Position numbers and translations under genes: made by a program | Notes under the pieces: generated by a model | Seen by the model: the letters and a program-made list of their open reading frames with translations, nothing else | Told to the model about the DNA's origin: nothing | Databases searched by the model: none | Source: Protula sp. h YS-2021 | Lineage: Eukaryota; Annelida; Polychaeta; Sabellida; Serpulidae | Length of the DNA: 64,000 bases | Reading direction: 5' to 3' | Assembly: GCA_949752745.1 (NCBI GenBank) | Contig: OX457024.1 | Location: forward strand, 110,474,219-110,538,218 | Shown here: one piece after another, positions 11,975-20,450 of the stretch | Layout: every line of letters begins with the position of its first letter | How positions within the stretch are numbered: the first letter of the stretch is position 1

Positions 11975-12655
11975 GAAGAAGAAGTGACGACAACGACGGC
12001 GATGATGACAACGACGGCGATGACGACAGCGACGACGACGACGACGACGATAAGCATCTCAAATCTAAATTTGAATTGAGCAAAACTATTCCTGTTACTG
12101 AGGAAAACGTCACGCTGCTGAAACAAAACTTTCGAGCAGTGCTTCCTCTAATCGATGGCGTTTATGTGAAGAAGGCTTTTTCGACCAACATAGGTACATA
12201 TACCTAACGGAAGAAGTGAACACTGTCATTCAGCTTATCTACATGCTAGAAGGAAAGCTAGAGCATCAGAGCCACAGTTGTCCGAAGCCATGACCCGACG
12301 TTTCGTTCAACTTATTAGAAGTCTTAATGAGGAATTTTTTCAGACTTTAAGTCTACCGGCGCCGAAGTGTGTTGATGAGGATCGCAATTCCAAACGTGCA
12401 AAGGTCAGGCTACATGGCTTCATGTACCTTGAAGAACGTATTAAGGTGTATGATATGATGGCCTACCTCTATGAAAAAGGAAATTTCACCATGCCAATGC
12501 TCTTTGAATGGATAATTGGTAGCTGCAAACGAGGAGACTTTTTAGTGATCGTCATGAGACAATCTCTAACAGATGGTTTGCCAACAGCCTTTCTTGATGG
12601 TTTCAATGAGATCACACCGCGATTTTACAAACAGCTCATGAAAACATACATGTAA
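11975..12655 (+). pseudogene. Unrecognised viral-type gene with Asp-rich N-terminus, frameshifted
   Basis: Three overlapping frames read as one broken gene. 11,975-12,205 has a run of Asp (gac codons, about 12,000-12,050) followed by a Lys/Leu-rich stretch. About 12,190-12,290 is a helical segment in a second frame. 12,278-12,655 is 125 codons ending at TAA/TGT context, rich in Leu, Phe, Met and Arg. The last segment looks globular and alpha-helical. No domain recognised; the junctions are single-base-type frameshifts. It lies just upstream of the TATA box at 12,657. Confidence 0.45.
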
Positions 12656-12656
12656 T

Positions 12657-12670
12657 GTCTATATAAAAGG
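12657..12670 (+). promoter_or_regulatory. TATA box directly after the preceding stop codon
   Basis: 'tctatataaaagg' begins within two bases of the end of the 12,278-12,655 frame and about 45 bp before the ATG at 12,710. This is compact, virus-like spacing with the promoter against the upstream gene. Confidence 0.65.
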
Positions 12671-12709
12671 AGTGAGGTGCAAAGTGAAGTCATCATTCAA
12701 CGCGCAGGA

Positions 12710-13338
12710 ATGGAGAAGACAAGCAGCTATAAAATTAGCGCAAACTTAACCATTACTGTGGAGCATGGGCAATTTGGGCTATTTCTTCTACTCAAACGTG
12801 GAGAGAGATAGCTTGCTTTAGCACCATCCTTGTGGAAGATTGTGTCTGACCTTTACAAGATTACGCAACATTGGCTTCAAACTGTACTTAACGCAAACGA
12901 AATGGGTTGAAGTCATTTCATACCAAGACATGCACTATGTGAGTATTGTACAAACATCACTGTTTGAAGGGAAAGAATACAAGTATGTGTATTCACATGA
13001 ATGACGGTGAATGGGAGACATTGCTTCAGGAGATGGAAAACATCAACTCAGTCTTATTCGCCAAACCTGAGCCATGTACGGAATGTCATGGGAAGAAAAC
13101 TCCTATCAAGCTGCAAAAGGACAGGATGAAGGTGTCAAAGCTATCCAAGAAAAGACTGGCTGAAGTTCAATTGGGCAATATGGACATGCAAAATCAACTT
13201 GGACTTACCTGTGAATATTGTGGTGCTTATGGATATGCTGAGGATTATGATTGTCACTGCCACAAGTACAATTGCAAGTTGCGTGAAGAAGACAACTCCT
13301 GCAACAAGTGCGGCTCACTAACAGTATCTGCAGAGTAA
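12710..13338 (+). pseudogene. PC4-like fold plus Cys-rich tail, unrecognised viral protein, broken
   Basis: The ATG at 12,710 opens a frame with a TAG near 12,809. Two frameshifts follow before the 130-codon segment 12,946-13,338. In the first part, a beta-rich stretch followed by 'GER' stop 'LALAPSLWKIVSDLYKI' resembles the strand-then-helix end of PC4 (p15) ssDNA-binding domains. A second similar unit follows ('TQTKWVEVISYQD' leading into 'GEWETLLQEMENIN'). The C-terminal part has paired cysteines (CTEC, CEYC, CHCHKYNC, CNKC) typical of zinc binding. PC4 similarity is by eye and tentative; a nucleic-acid-binding role in replication or transcription is inference. Confidence 0.45.
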
Positions 13339-13372
13339 GACTGAGAGTCATATACTTGTCAGCTGTCATAGT

Positions 13373-13711
13373 GTGCAGACATGTTCTTTTTTCTCAACTG
13401 TTATATGGACATGTGAAACAAGGGCGGATGTAGAAACGTGCTTCAAGGAGAAGTATGTGGACTACATGATAAGTGAACTGGCGCGTTTTGGATCTATTCA
13501 ACAACAACTGCAGCACTTTGGCATCTATTGGGAACTTGCTCATTCCACGTTGAACGTGTCAGACTTACGTGAGGATTTCATCAAAGAGTGTATGCTTTCA
13601 AACGTTGACGGAGCTGAGGAATTTGGCGTGGAAGCAGCATATCACTTTGCTCGATTTGATCCAAGACTGTTTGATGAAGTGAGAGAGTGGTTAATCTATA
13701 TTGCAGTATAA
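13373..13711 (+). CDS. Unrecognised ORF, C-terminus FDE..WLIYI
   Basis: 112 codons from a GTG at the 5' limit of the frame; no ATG in good context, so the true start is unknown. The first 15 residues are probably not translated. The rest is acidic, rich in Glu, Phe and Tyr, and ends 'FDEVREWLIYIAV'. The next gene (13,798-14,043) ends with a related 'FDELSSWLIYIED', so the two look like a diverged tandem pair. No known family recognised. It lies between the PC4-like gene and the integrase fragment. Confidence 0.4.
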   Translation: MQTCSFFSTVIWTCETRADVETCFKEKYVDYMISELARFGSIQQQLQHFGIYWELAHSTLNVSDLREDFIKECMLSNVDGAEEFGVEAAYHFARFDPRLFDEVREWLIYIAV

Positions 13712-13797
13712 TGACAGACATTACATTGAGACAATATATTGTGGAAAAAACATATTGTGAAGAAATGTTATTAGCTGTAAAAATATTTACATGTTAA

Positions 13798-14043
13798 GTA
13801 TGTCCTGCTTGTCAAAATGAAGAGTGTTCAGAACATACTTGTCGTTCTACATGTGTCTATGCATGTTGGAATGAAGCTAAATATTATATTTATATAGATA
13901 AAGTGTTAGATAATGCAAATCAACGTTGTGAAAAATATGGTGTAGATGCTATCACATTTGATGAATTAAGTAGTTGGTTAATATACATTGAAGATCAATG
14001 GACTGCAGTTATTCACACCATTGTATCAATACTTGATTTGTAA
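13798..14043 (+). pseudogene. Cys-rich paralogue of the preceding ORF, start lost
   Basis: Open for 81 codons after a TAA at 13,795 but without a usable ATG at its beginning. Residues 1-25 are Cys-rich ('CPAC', 'CSEHTCRSTC', 'CW'), and the C-terminal half carries 'FDELSSWLIYI' as in its neighbour. Codon use is more AT-rich than in the neighbour. Function unknown. Confidence 0.4.
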
Positions 14044-14107
14044 GATATGTTGATTGAGTTATAAAATATGTTGGTTGAGTTATAAAAACATGTTGATTGA
14101 GTTGTAA
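14044..14107. repeat. 24-bp tandem repeat, 3 copies
   Basis: Three copies of 'atatgttgattgagttataaa' (with one or two changes each) directly after the stop at 14,043. Confidence 0.8.
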
Positions 14108-14112
14108 GACAA

Positions 14113-14118
14113 AATAAA
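14113..14118 (+). terminator. Polyadenylation signal AATAAA
   Basis: AATAAA 70 bp after the stop of the Cys-rich ORF and 42 bp before the integrase ATG. It fits as the 3' end of the upstream gene block. Confidence 0.5.
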
Positions 14119-14159
14119 ACGCATGATATGTTGACAAGTGTTGATCATTTAGTGTTAAC

Positions 14160-14417
14160 ATGTCGGCGACGAAAGACTACTTAACCAATATTTTCTTCAA
14201 ACCTGGTCACAAGGGGCATTTGTTGGTCCTTACAAACTTTATCACATATTAAAAAACATGATAAACCAGTCACTCATTCACAAGTGAAAAAATGGTTGCA
14301 AGATCAAGATGCCTTCAGTTTACTACAACCTGTAAAATACAGATTTAAAAGGCAATGTGTCATTTACACATGGTATTGATGACATGGGATATTGATTTAG
14401 CTGACATGGGAAACATA
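14160..14417 (+). pseudogene. Polinton-type retroviral-like integrase, N-terminal fragment
   Basis: The ATG at 14,160 leads into 'DYLTNIFFKPGHKG'. After a frameshift come 'PVTHSQVKKWLQDQDAF' and 'PVKYRFKR', matching the N-terminal region of Polinton/Maverick integrases (segment 'V..WL..QD.Y.L..PVR.RF.R'). A further shifted frame shows 'GIDDM', where intact proteins have the start of the catalytic core (GIDDQWQADL-like, first catalytic Asp). At least two frameshifts. The coding sequence stops where the retrotransposon LTR begins at 14,419, so the core with the remaining catalytic residues is missing from this side. An integrase inserts the element DNA into the host genome. Confidence 0.75.
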
Positions 14418-14418
14418 G

Positions 14419-14694
14419 TGTGATAGTTGTTGTATCATATGATTTGACTGAGGAGCTTTCAATCACAGTGCTGGTTAACGGAAGACAGCTGTCACTTCGT
14501 AGTGTATATAAGCCCGTGATCCGTGATTTCGTGGAGCAGTTTTGGGCTCCGACTTCATCTGTATATATCATTTTGTTTAAATAATAAAAGGAAGAATTTA
14601 ACTGACGGTAATTCATTTATTGACTTATTACCACCACAAAAGTAGTACACTAGGAACGATTAGTAAACGTAGCACATTAGGAACCATCTTTACA
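14419..14694 (+). repeat. 5' LTR of the Gypsy element
   Basis: Starts TGTGATAGTTG and ends near 'ctttaca'. The first 95 bp (U3) are nearly identical to 22,337-22,432. It contains a TATA box 'gtatataagc' (about 14,507-14,516) and an 'aataataaaagg' poly(A)-signal region near 14,581, and is followed by a TGG-starting primer-binding-site candidate. Together these give a normal U3-R-U5 order. The right border is inferred from the CA and the PBS. Confidence 0.75.
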
Positions 14695-14697
14695 ACT

Positions 14698-14713
14698 TGG
14701 TGGCAGCCTCGGT
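14698..14713 (+). promoter_or_regulatory. Candidate tRNA primer-binding site
   Basis: 'tggtggcagcctcgg' directly follows the LTR end. A leading TGG complements a tRNA 3' CCA. I cannot name the tRNA. Confidence 0.5.
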
Positions 14714-14969
14714 TGCAAAGTTTTTATTTTACATTGAATATTACAGTTTCTGGTATATCTGCATTTTAGTTATAAACTGTTGCATTATACTAAGAATCAC
14801 TGATAATAGTTCAATGTAAAGAATAAAAAATATGGTGAAAATAGGTCTAAATTTGAGCGATATATAGGAATCTTTGTTTTCTCCTCTTAAGTTTAAGAGT
14901 ATACAGATATTTTTACTCACTCTCAAGATATTTATGCGTAGATATTAATAACACAACATTCTTATCAGA

Positions 14970-15265
14970 ATCTTTTAAAGTCCGATAAAAATCTTGCTTT
15001 CAAATTTCTTCAAGTGGAATATCTAGAGCCACTTTCTTCAAGTGGAATATCACTAAGATTATTCTTTTCAATATAACAAAATAATTAAATTTCAAAACGT
15101 TTTACTATTAATATTATTCTGTCCTTTGATATTTCATATTCGTGTGTTATCAAGGTTTCAGAAGTATTAATTGAATATGAAGTACAATTAGTGTTATTCA
15201 GTGATATTATTCTGTACTTTGATATTTCATATTTGTATGTTATCAGGGTATCATAAGTATTGTCT
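14970..15265. repeat. Short duplications in the retrotransposon leader
   Basis: 'tcttcaagtggaatatc' occurs twice (near 15,008 and 15,037). A block of about 60 bp ('attctgtMctttgatatttc...agtatt') is duplicated at about 15,115-15,168 and 15,208-15,261. Confidence 0.75.
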
Positions 15266-15451
15266 GATTTTCCAAAATCTTTCGCTTATTTCTGTAAGCC
15301 GCATTTTAATATTAAACAATTTCACAAGTCTTACGCAAACATTGATTCTCTTCTCGATCTCTTTGCCTAGATATGTTGCATGTTATTTAATACCAAATTG
15401 TGCTTTATTTTGCAATGCAGTTAGGCTGTTGCAATTAAAGCATTTTACGCC

Positions 15452-16857
15452 ATGAAAGACAACAGAAATAATGGAGCAACCGGAGATTTACCTGACTTGA
15501 ACAAATTGGTGTTAAGAAGTTGAAAAGCATATGAAGCACCACCTGCTTTAGTTAGACAACGCCACCAACATGATGGCGAGACTGTCAACAGGCAGGATTC
15601 ACTTGGTATGCAAGGCACGATAGAGTCACACGATTCACAAAGTACAAATGATGAAGAAGAAGACGTTGCAATAAGACAAAAGCCTCATCCAAGCCAAGAT
15701 TTAATTGATTTAGGGAACGAACAAGCTAATTGTTCGACAAAAGGCCCTTCGAATCATAGCACTCCTGTTGCTCAACGTACACCACATTTCAAAAGAACAA
15801 ATACAATTCGTTCTATCCCTGCTTCTTTTCGAGTAAACCTTCAGAATTTCCGCATGATGGTAGTGATGACACAAATAGATATCATGTTACTACTCAGAGC
15901 AATTAGGTGGAGCATCATTTGATAACTTACGACAAAATTTTCGGTCAGACGATGGTTTTTCACACAATTTCCACACATTTTCTCAGCCTCGAGTGTTTTC
16001 TTTTGGTGGAAGGGGAAGAGAGCGTGGTAGAATTGGTCGGTCTATATCAAGAGGCCATCATTCAAATCATAGAGTTCACTCTCAAAGAAGCAGTTCTGTA
16101 GGAAATCGAATCACCAGTGAAAAACTGAATATAAAGTTACGATTACCCAAGTTTTCAGGGAAAGAGGAGGAATGGAAGTCATTTAGAAATCAATACGAAC
16201 TGATGGCTTATTCTTTAGATTGGTCTGAAAAAGAGAAATTACTGCAGTTAGTGACTGCTTTTAGAGTTTGCTACAGATCTCAGTGGATCAAGTACTAAAC
16301 AAACTGGACGAGAGATTTAGCGACAGAGATGTCGACCATTATCGGTCCATGTTATTCAGTCAGAAACTTCACGTATCGGATGATGTCATTTCTCATACTG
16401 ATAATTTAAGAATGCTCGCTAGAAAAGCGTTTCCTTGAGAACCTTGCCGTTTTATAGAGGAAATGACAAAGATGGCTCTTTTTAGAAGTGTCACTGATAA
16501 AGATTTAGCAAAGCATTTAACAACACAACGTAAGCAACTACAAACGGTGGATGAGATATTAAAAGCTATTCAGGCTGATCGGTCTATAGAAACAATGCAG
16601 GGTATGTTTCGAAGAGACAGAGATCAAAAGAAACAGTTTAAAGCGCCATTTCATAGTGTCAATATGGTGGTCCTTTATCCAGAAGACGATTATGAGTAAG
16701 ATGAGGACGATGAAGAACAGAAAATGGAAGAAATGTGTTGCAAAATGCATGTTATTAAGGATCGAAAGCGAGACTTTAACAAGGTGACTTGTAATCACTG
16801 CAGAGGCAAAGGACATTATCACAACGAGTGTCATCTAAAACGAGGATTGAATGTTTA
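15452..16857 (+). pseudogene. gag: Ty3/Gypsy gag, several breaks
   Basis: The ATG at 15,452 starts a frame with an early TGA (near 15,521) that continues as an acidic, Ser/Thr/Gln-rich N-terminal region. A frameshift near 15,850 leads to an Arg/Gly-rich segment and then 'LRLPKFSGKEEEWKSFRNQY', the conserved start of the capsid fold in this family. Further shifts follow near 16,265 and at a stop near 16,438. The nucleocapsid has one CCHC knuckle, 'CNHCRGKGHYHNEC' (about 16,795-16,836), preceded by an acidic DEDDEE stretch. Gag packages the element RNA into virus-like particles. Confidence 0.85.
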
Positions 16858-16859
16858 AA

Positions 16860-18094
16860 CGCGTGGACTTCTGATCTGAAGCCCGCAGTCGGAAGCACGC
16901 TAGACGAGAAACCAACAAAATCGAACAAACTGCCTCATTAGATTCCTCAAATGGGCTTACTTCCAACAATGTTAGTCAAGAGGATGTGGAGAATGAACAG
17001 CAAAAGCTAAGAACAGAAGCTCTTCCAAAATTAGCAATGGAGGAAGACACAGAAGACTGTTGCCGACTGAAAAGTCAGGAATTTGATTTTCATGATTTGG
17101 ATTTAGAGAATCGTTCAGATAGTAAAGGAATTGACATTATTCTACAAAATGAAATTATCGACAAGTGTAAACTTGGTATGAATCTCTACCGAAAAGGATC
17201 AAAAGGAATTTATTTGTTTTCAATTTTTTTGATCTAGAAAAACTCGTCCCAATGTTACTCGACACTTGGGCTTCTGTCTGTCTATTACCCAAATCAATAT
17301 ATGATGCTTTTGAGGAGAAACCGCCAATTATGAAATCAAATTGTAAGATATTCACTGCTTCTGGAGAAGAAATGAAAATGCTGGGAAAGATTCATCTGCC
17401 AAAGACGGCAGGAAATACAACAAAAAAAGTGATTTTTCATGTCACAGATCTCCCAGGGGAAAGCGTTATCCTTAGTTTTAGGTGGTTAAAAGAGTTTGGA
17501 GGAGAACTTAATGCAAGAAATGACCTGGCTATTCTAAATGGTTATTCCTTGCTTTGTTTTAGATGGGTTGCCTGCAATAAGACGTGTAACCGTAGCAAAG
17601 ACATATGAATTGGAACCAGCGCAGGAGTATATTATCTCTGGCAAAGTTAACAACTATCCAAACAACAATAAACAAGCTCATATATCAACATCAACAATAC
17701 CGATGGTAATGGATCCTTACAGAGAATTTATAGAAAAATTGGGAGTTGTTCCCTGTTCATCAGCATGTGTAAATGGTGATATACAAATATCAATACTAAT
17801 ACTAAATTGCAACAACAAGAAAGTTATTCTTCGCCCGAATACTCTAGTTGGGTTTTTAAAACCATCAGAAATTGTAACAGTAGTCGTGAAGATAACATAA
17901 CTGAAGAGACTGACGATTTACAGAGTAATGCAAATGAAACAAAACCAACAGAGAATGAGGAGCCAAAAATGGATTTCGACCTTACTGATCTCCCTGATCA
18001 AATAAGAGATATGTTTAATGAGGCATGTGTCCATTTAAACATGACACATAGGGATGATTTAAAGACTTTGTTGCTGAAATATGTAGAAAGATGA
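16860..18094 (+). pseudogene. pol: Gypsy pol: linker and aspartic protease
   Basis: The retropepsin-like core is at 17,252-17,540: 'LLDTWASVCLLPKSIYD' stands where families have 'DTGAxxSxlp', so the active-site Gly has become Trp. It is followed by beta-rich sequence and 'VILSFRWLKEFGGELNARND', typical of Gypsy proteases (ILG..WL...). Frames change near 17,240 and 17,560-17,880, where a linker toward RT is recognisable. The protease would cleave the polyprotein, but the altered active site makes this copy inactive (inference). Confidence 0.75.
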
Positions 18095-18660
18095 TTTAGA
18101 TGTAGGTTACACCACATCTGCACAACATGAAATCAAAATAGAAGAAGGTTTTAAACCAATCAAACAGAATCTGCGTCTTTTTCCCTTACATCAACAGGAG
18201 GAGATTGACAAGCAAGTGAAACACTTACTTAAAAGGGGATACATATCACGTTCAAACTCACCTTGGAGCAGTAATATTTTGTTAGTAAACAAAAAAAGAC
18301 GGCTCTTACAGAATGTGCATCGATTATAGAAAATTAAATTCAGTACCCATAACAGATGCTCATCCTATACCCGTAATAAGTCAAACTCTTAATGCTTTAT
18401 CGCAAGCTAAGTATTTTTGTGCACTAGACTTAAGTGCCGGTTACATGAATGTGCCACTGCACGAAAACTCCAAAGCAAAGACAGCTTTTGTAACACGTTC
18501 GGGGCTGTTCGAGTGGAATAGAATAAGTTTTGGCTTGGTAAATGCTCCATCTACTTTTCAGAGGCTCATGGAATATGTATTGCATAACTGCCATTGAACT
18601 ATAGCCAGGGTTTATCTCGACGATATTTCAGTTTATGGAAAAACGATAGATGAAACTGCA
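18095..18660 (+). pseudogene. pol: Gypsy reverse transcriptase, 3' part deleted
   Basis: The fingers/palm region reads from 'PIKQNLRLFPLHQQEEID' through 'LKRGYISRSNSPWSSNILLV'. A one-base frameshift in an A-run near 18,297 is followed by 'YRMCIDYRKLNSVPITDAHP', 'ALDLSAGYMNVPLHE' and 'AFVTRSGLFEWNRISFGLVN'. A stop sits near 18,598, then 'RVYLDDISVYGK' with the YLDD catalytic box. Sequence then jumps at about 18,660 directly to RNase H. The thumb and connection, usually about 100 or more residues in Ty3/Gypsy RT, are missing. Confidence 0.9.
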
Positions 18661-19164
18661 AAATTTGAGAGTGGAAAGTATGTCTTGATTACAGATAGTT
18701 CACATTTTGCAATCGGAGCCGTGTTAAGTCAAATCTAAGGTGAGGAAAAAGTAATTGCATATTCGTCAAAAACCTTAAGCAAGTCTGAGAAAAACTACTG
18801 CATCACTAGAAAAGAACTTTTGAGCATCATTTACTACATTAACCACTTCAAGATGTACTTAGTAGATACAAAGTTCTTGATAAGAACTGATCATAAAAGT
18901 TTAAAATGGCTTTTGAATTTTAAAGAACTCAACCCACAACTAACGCGGTGGTTCAAGTTGTTGTCTCAATTCGATTTTCAGATAGAATATACTCCAGGCC
19001 CCAAGATTTGCAATGCGGATGCATTAAGCAGGTGTAGAGCAAAAGATTGCCGTTGTAAATACAACTGTAGTGACCCTACTGACGAAGACTTTAGTATTTA
19101 CCCTTGTCCACAAAGAAGAGGGGGAAGAAATCGTAAGGCTTATGGAGACAGGAGAGGAATCTAA
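18661..19164 (+). pseudogene. pol: Gypsy RNase H domain
   Basis: 'YVLITDSSHFAIGAVLSQ' (first catalytic Asp), an in-frame stop near 18,736, then 'VIAYSSKTLSKSEKNYCITR' and 'KELLSIIYYINHFKMYL' (catalytic Glu in the KELL helix), 'FLIRTDHKSLKWLL' (Asp) and 'NADALSR', which ends the domain. It is followed by a Cys-rich linker. It degrades RNA in the RNA:DNA hybrid during reverse transcription. Confidence 0.9.
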
Positions 19165-19390
19165 AAGCGAAACAATGGATAACACCCAGTCAAATCCTGT
19201 GTTTTTTATGACAATGACATAAAAGTAGTTATTTGTGCTCTAAACAAGGGGGTAAAACCAAATTACGAAGAAATAGCTGTGTATGGAGAAACAACTAAAG
19301 CGTTGTTAACTCAATGGAAGAATTTATTCCTGCAAGAAGGAATTCTCTATCGGAAATTTATAACTCAAACGAATCAAATCAGCAATTAGA

Positions 19391-19900
19391 TTGTTGTACC
19401 AAGAGTTTTTCATCAAGGAATGTTACAGTATTACCACGATCATAAAGTTTCTTGTCATTATTGCTCAGAAAAAGTGTACAAGAAGCTTAAAAAAGGTACT
19501 ACTGGCCCGGAATGTTGTCATATGTAAAGAATTATATCCAGTCATGTTCGAACTGCCAGAAAAAGAAGAATCCTAAAAGGACTGTCTGCTCAGAACTTCA
19601 AAAATTTGTAATTGGAAGCCCTTTTGAGAGAGTTGGAATGGATCTTTTAGGTCCCTTACCAGTTACTTACAATGGTAATCGCTATATTTTGGTAATTGTA
19701 GACTACTTTACGAAATGGATAGAAGCGATTCCGATCAAGGATCAATCCGCGGAGGTTACCGTGGATGCTTTCTGCAGTAAATGGGTGACAATGCATGGAA
19801 CACCTTTGGAATTATTTACAGAGGTGTTCGGGCAGTAATTTCACTTCCAGTCTTGTTCAAGAAATTTGCAAAATGTTAGAGATTGAAAAATTCCAAGCCA
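19391..19900 (+). pseudogene. pol: Gypsy integrase: zinc-binding and core N-terminal half
   Basis: An H-H-C-C zinc domain is split over two frames, ending 'YVKNYIQSCSNCQKKKNP'. The core follows: 'GMDLLGPLPVTYNGNRYILV' with the first catalytic Asp, then 'HGTPLELFTEVFGQ' where the second catalytic Asp normally follows 'FT' (Glu here, with a nearby frameshift). 'SSLVQEICKMLEIEK' continues the core to about 19,890. Beyond this the expected continuation is found only on the opposite strand. Confidence 0.85.
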
Positions 19901-19903
19901 TAA

Positions 19904-20160
19904 TCAGAAGACCAAGCAGCAACGGTTAGCAAACATATCTTTCAACTTTAGAAGGTAATCATCTGTATTTACATAAAGTTCTTTTTCTCGTGGTGTTACC
20001 GCATCGAAAGGCATCATAATTTCTGTAACAAACACGAGTTTATTAGGTGAAAATCCCGTAGAAGTTTGTTCTGTGCTCCTCATAGCCATTGTCAGAAACG
20101 GTAAATATACATCCCAATTGTGTGGGTCTAAGTTTTTAATCTTTGATAGCATCTGTCACA
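19904..20160 (-). pseudogene. pol: Gypsy integrase: inverted internal segment
   Basis: Read on the minus strand, this open stretch encodes 'MLSKIKNLDPHNWDVYLPFL', 'TGFSPNKLVFVTEIMMPFD' and a linker, which is exactly the integrase part missing between 19,900 and 20,161 (family pattern W...LP...AYR...TG.SP..L.FG.E...P.D). About 255 bp therefore lie in reverse orientation within the gene. The frame inside the inverted piece is intact. Confidence 0.9.
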
Positions 20161-20450
20161 ATGAAAAGTTGATTATCTCAACATAACCCACATGAAGCGG
20201 TTAGAGAAACTCTCCAGAGAATGCTTAATTACAGGGAAAAAGCATATCGAAGCAGAATACAAAATCATACTTACAATTTGTGTGATCCTGCATATTATTG
20301 GAATTCGACTGTTAAGCGTGGAGAATGCAAGAAACTACTAAATGTTTGGAAAGGACCCTATTTCGTAGTTCAGATTATTAGCGACGTTGTATATCGAATA
20401 CAGGGATATTTTCATACTGCTTTTAAATAAGTTTTGAATACTTATTTATT
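20161..20450 (+). pseudogene. pol: Gypsy integrase: C-terminal domain
   Basis: 'REKAYRSRIQNHTYNLCDPA' and 'KLLNVWKGPYFVVQIISDVV' match the end of chromodomain-less Ty3/Gypsy integrases (GDLV...L...W.GPY.V...L). The strand is the same as gag-pol, opposite to the inverted piece just before it. It ends near 20,430. Confidence 0.85.

Noticed and set aside
11587..12126. 179-codon minus-strand frame with Val/Ile runs
   Set aside because: It is the antisense of the Asp-rich tract (gac repeats read as val) of the plus-strand viral gene.
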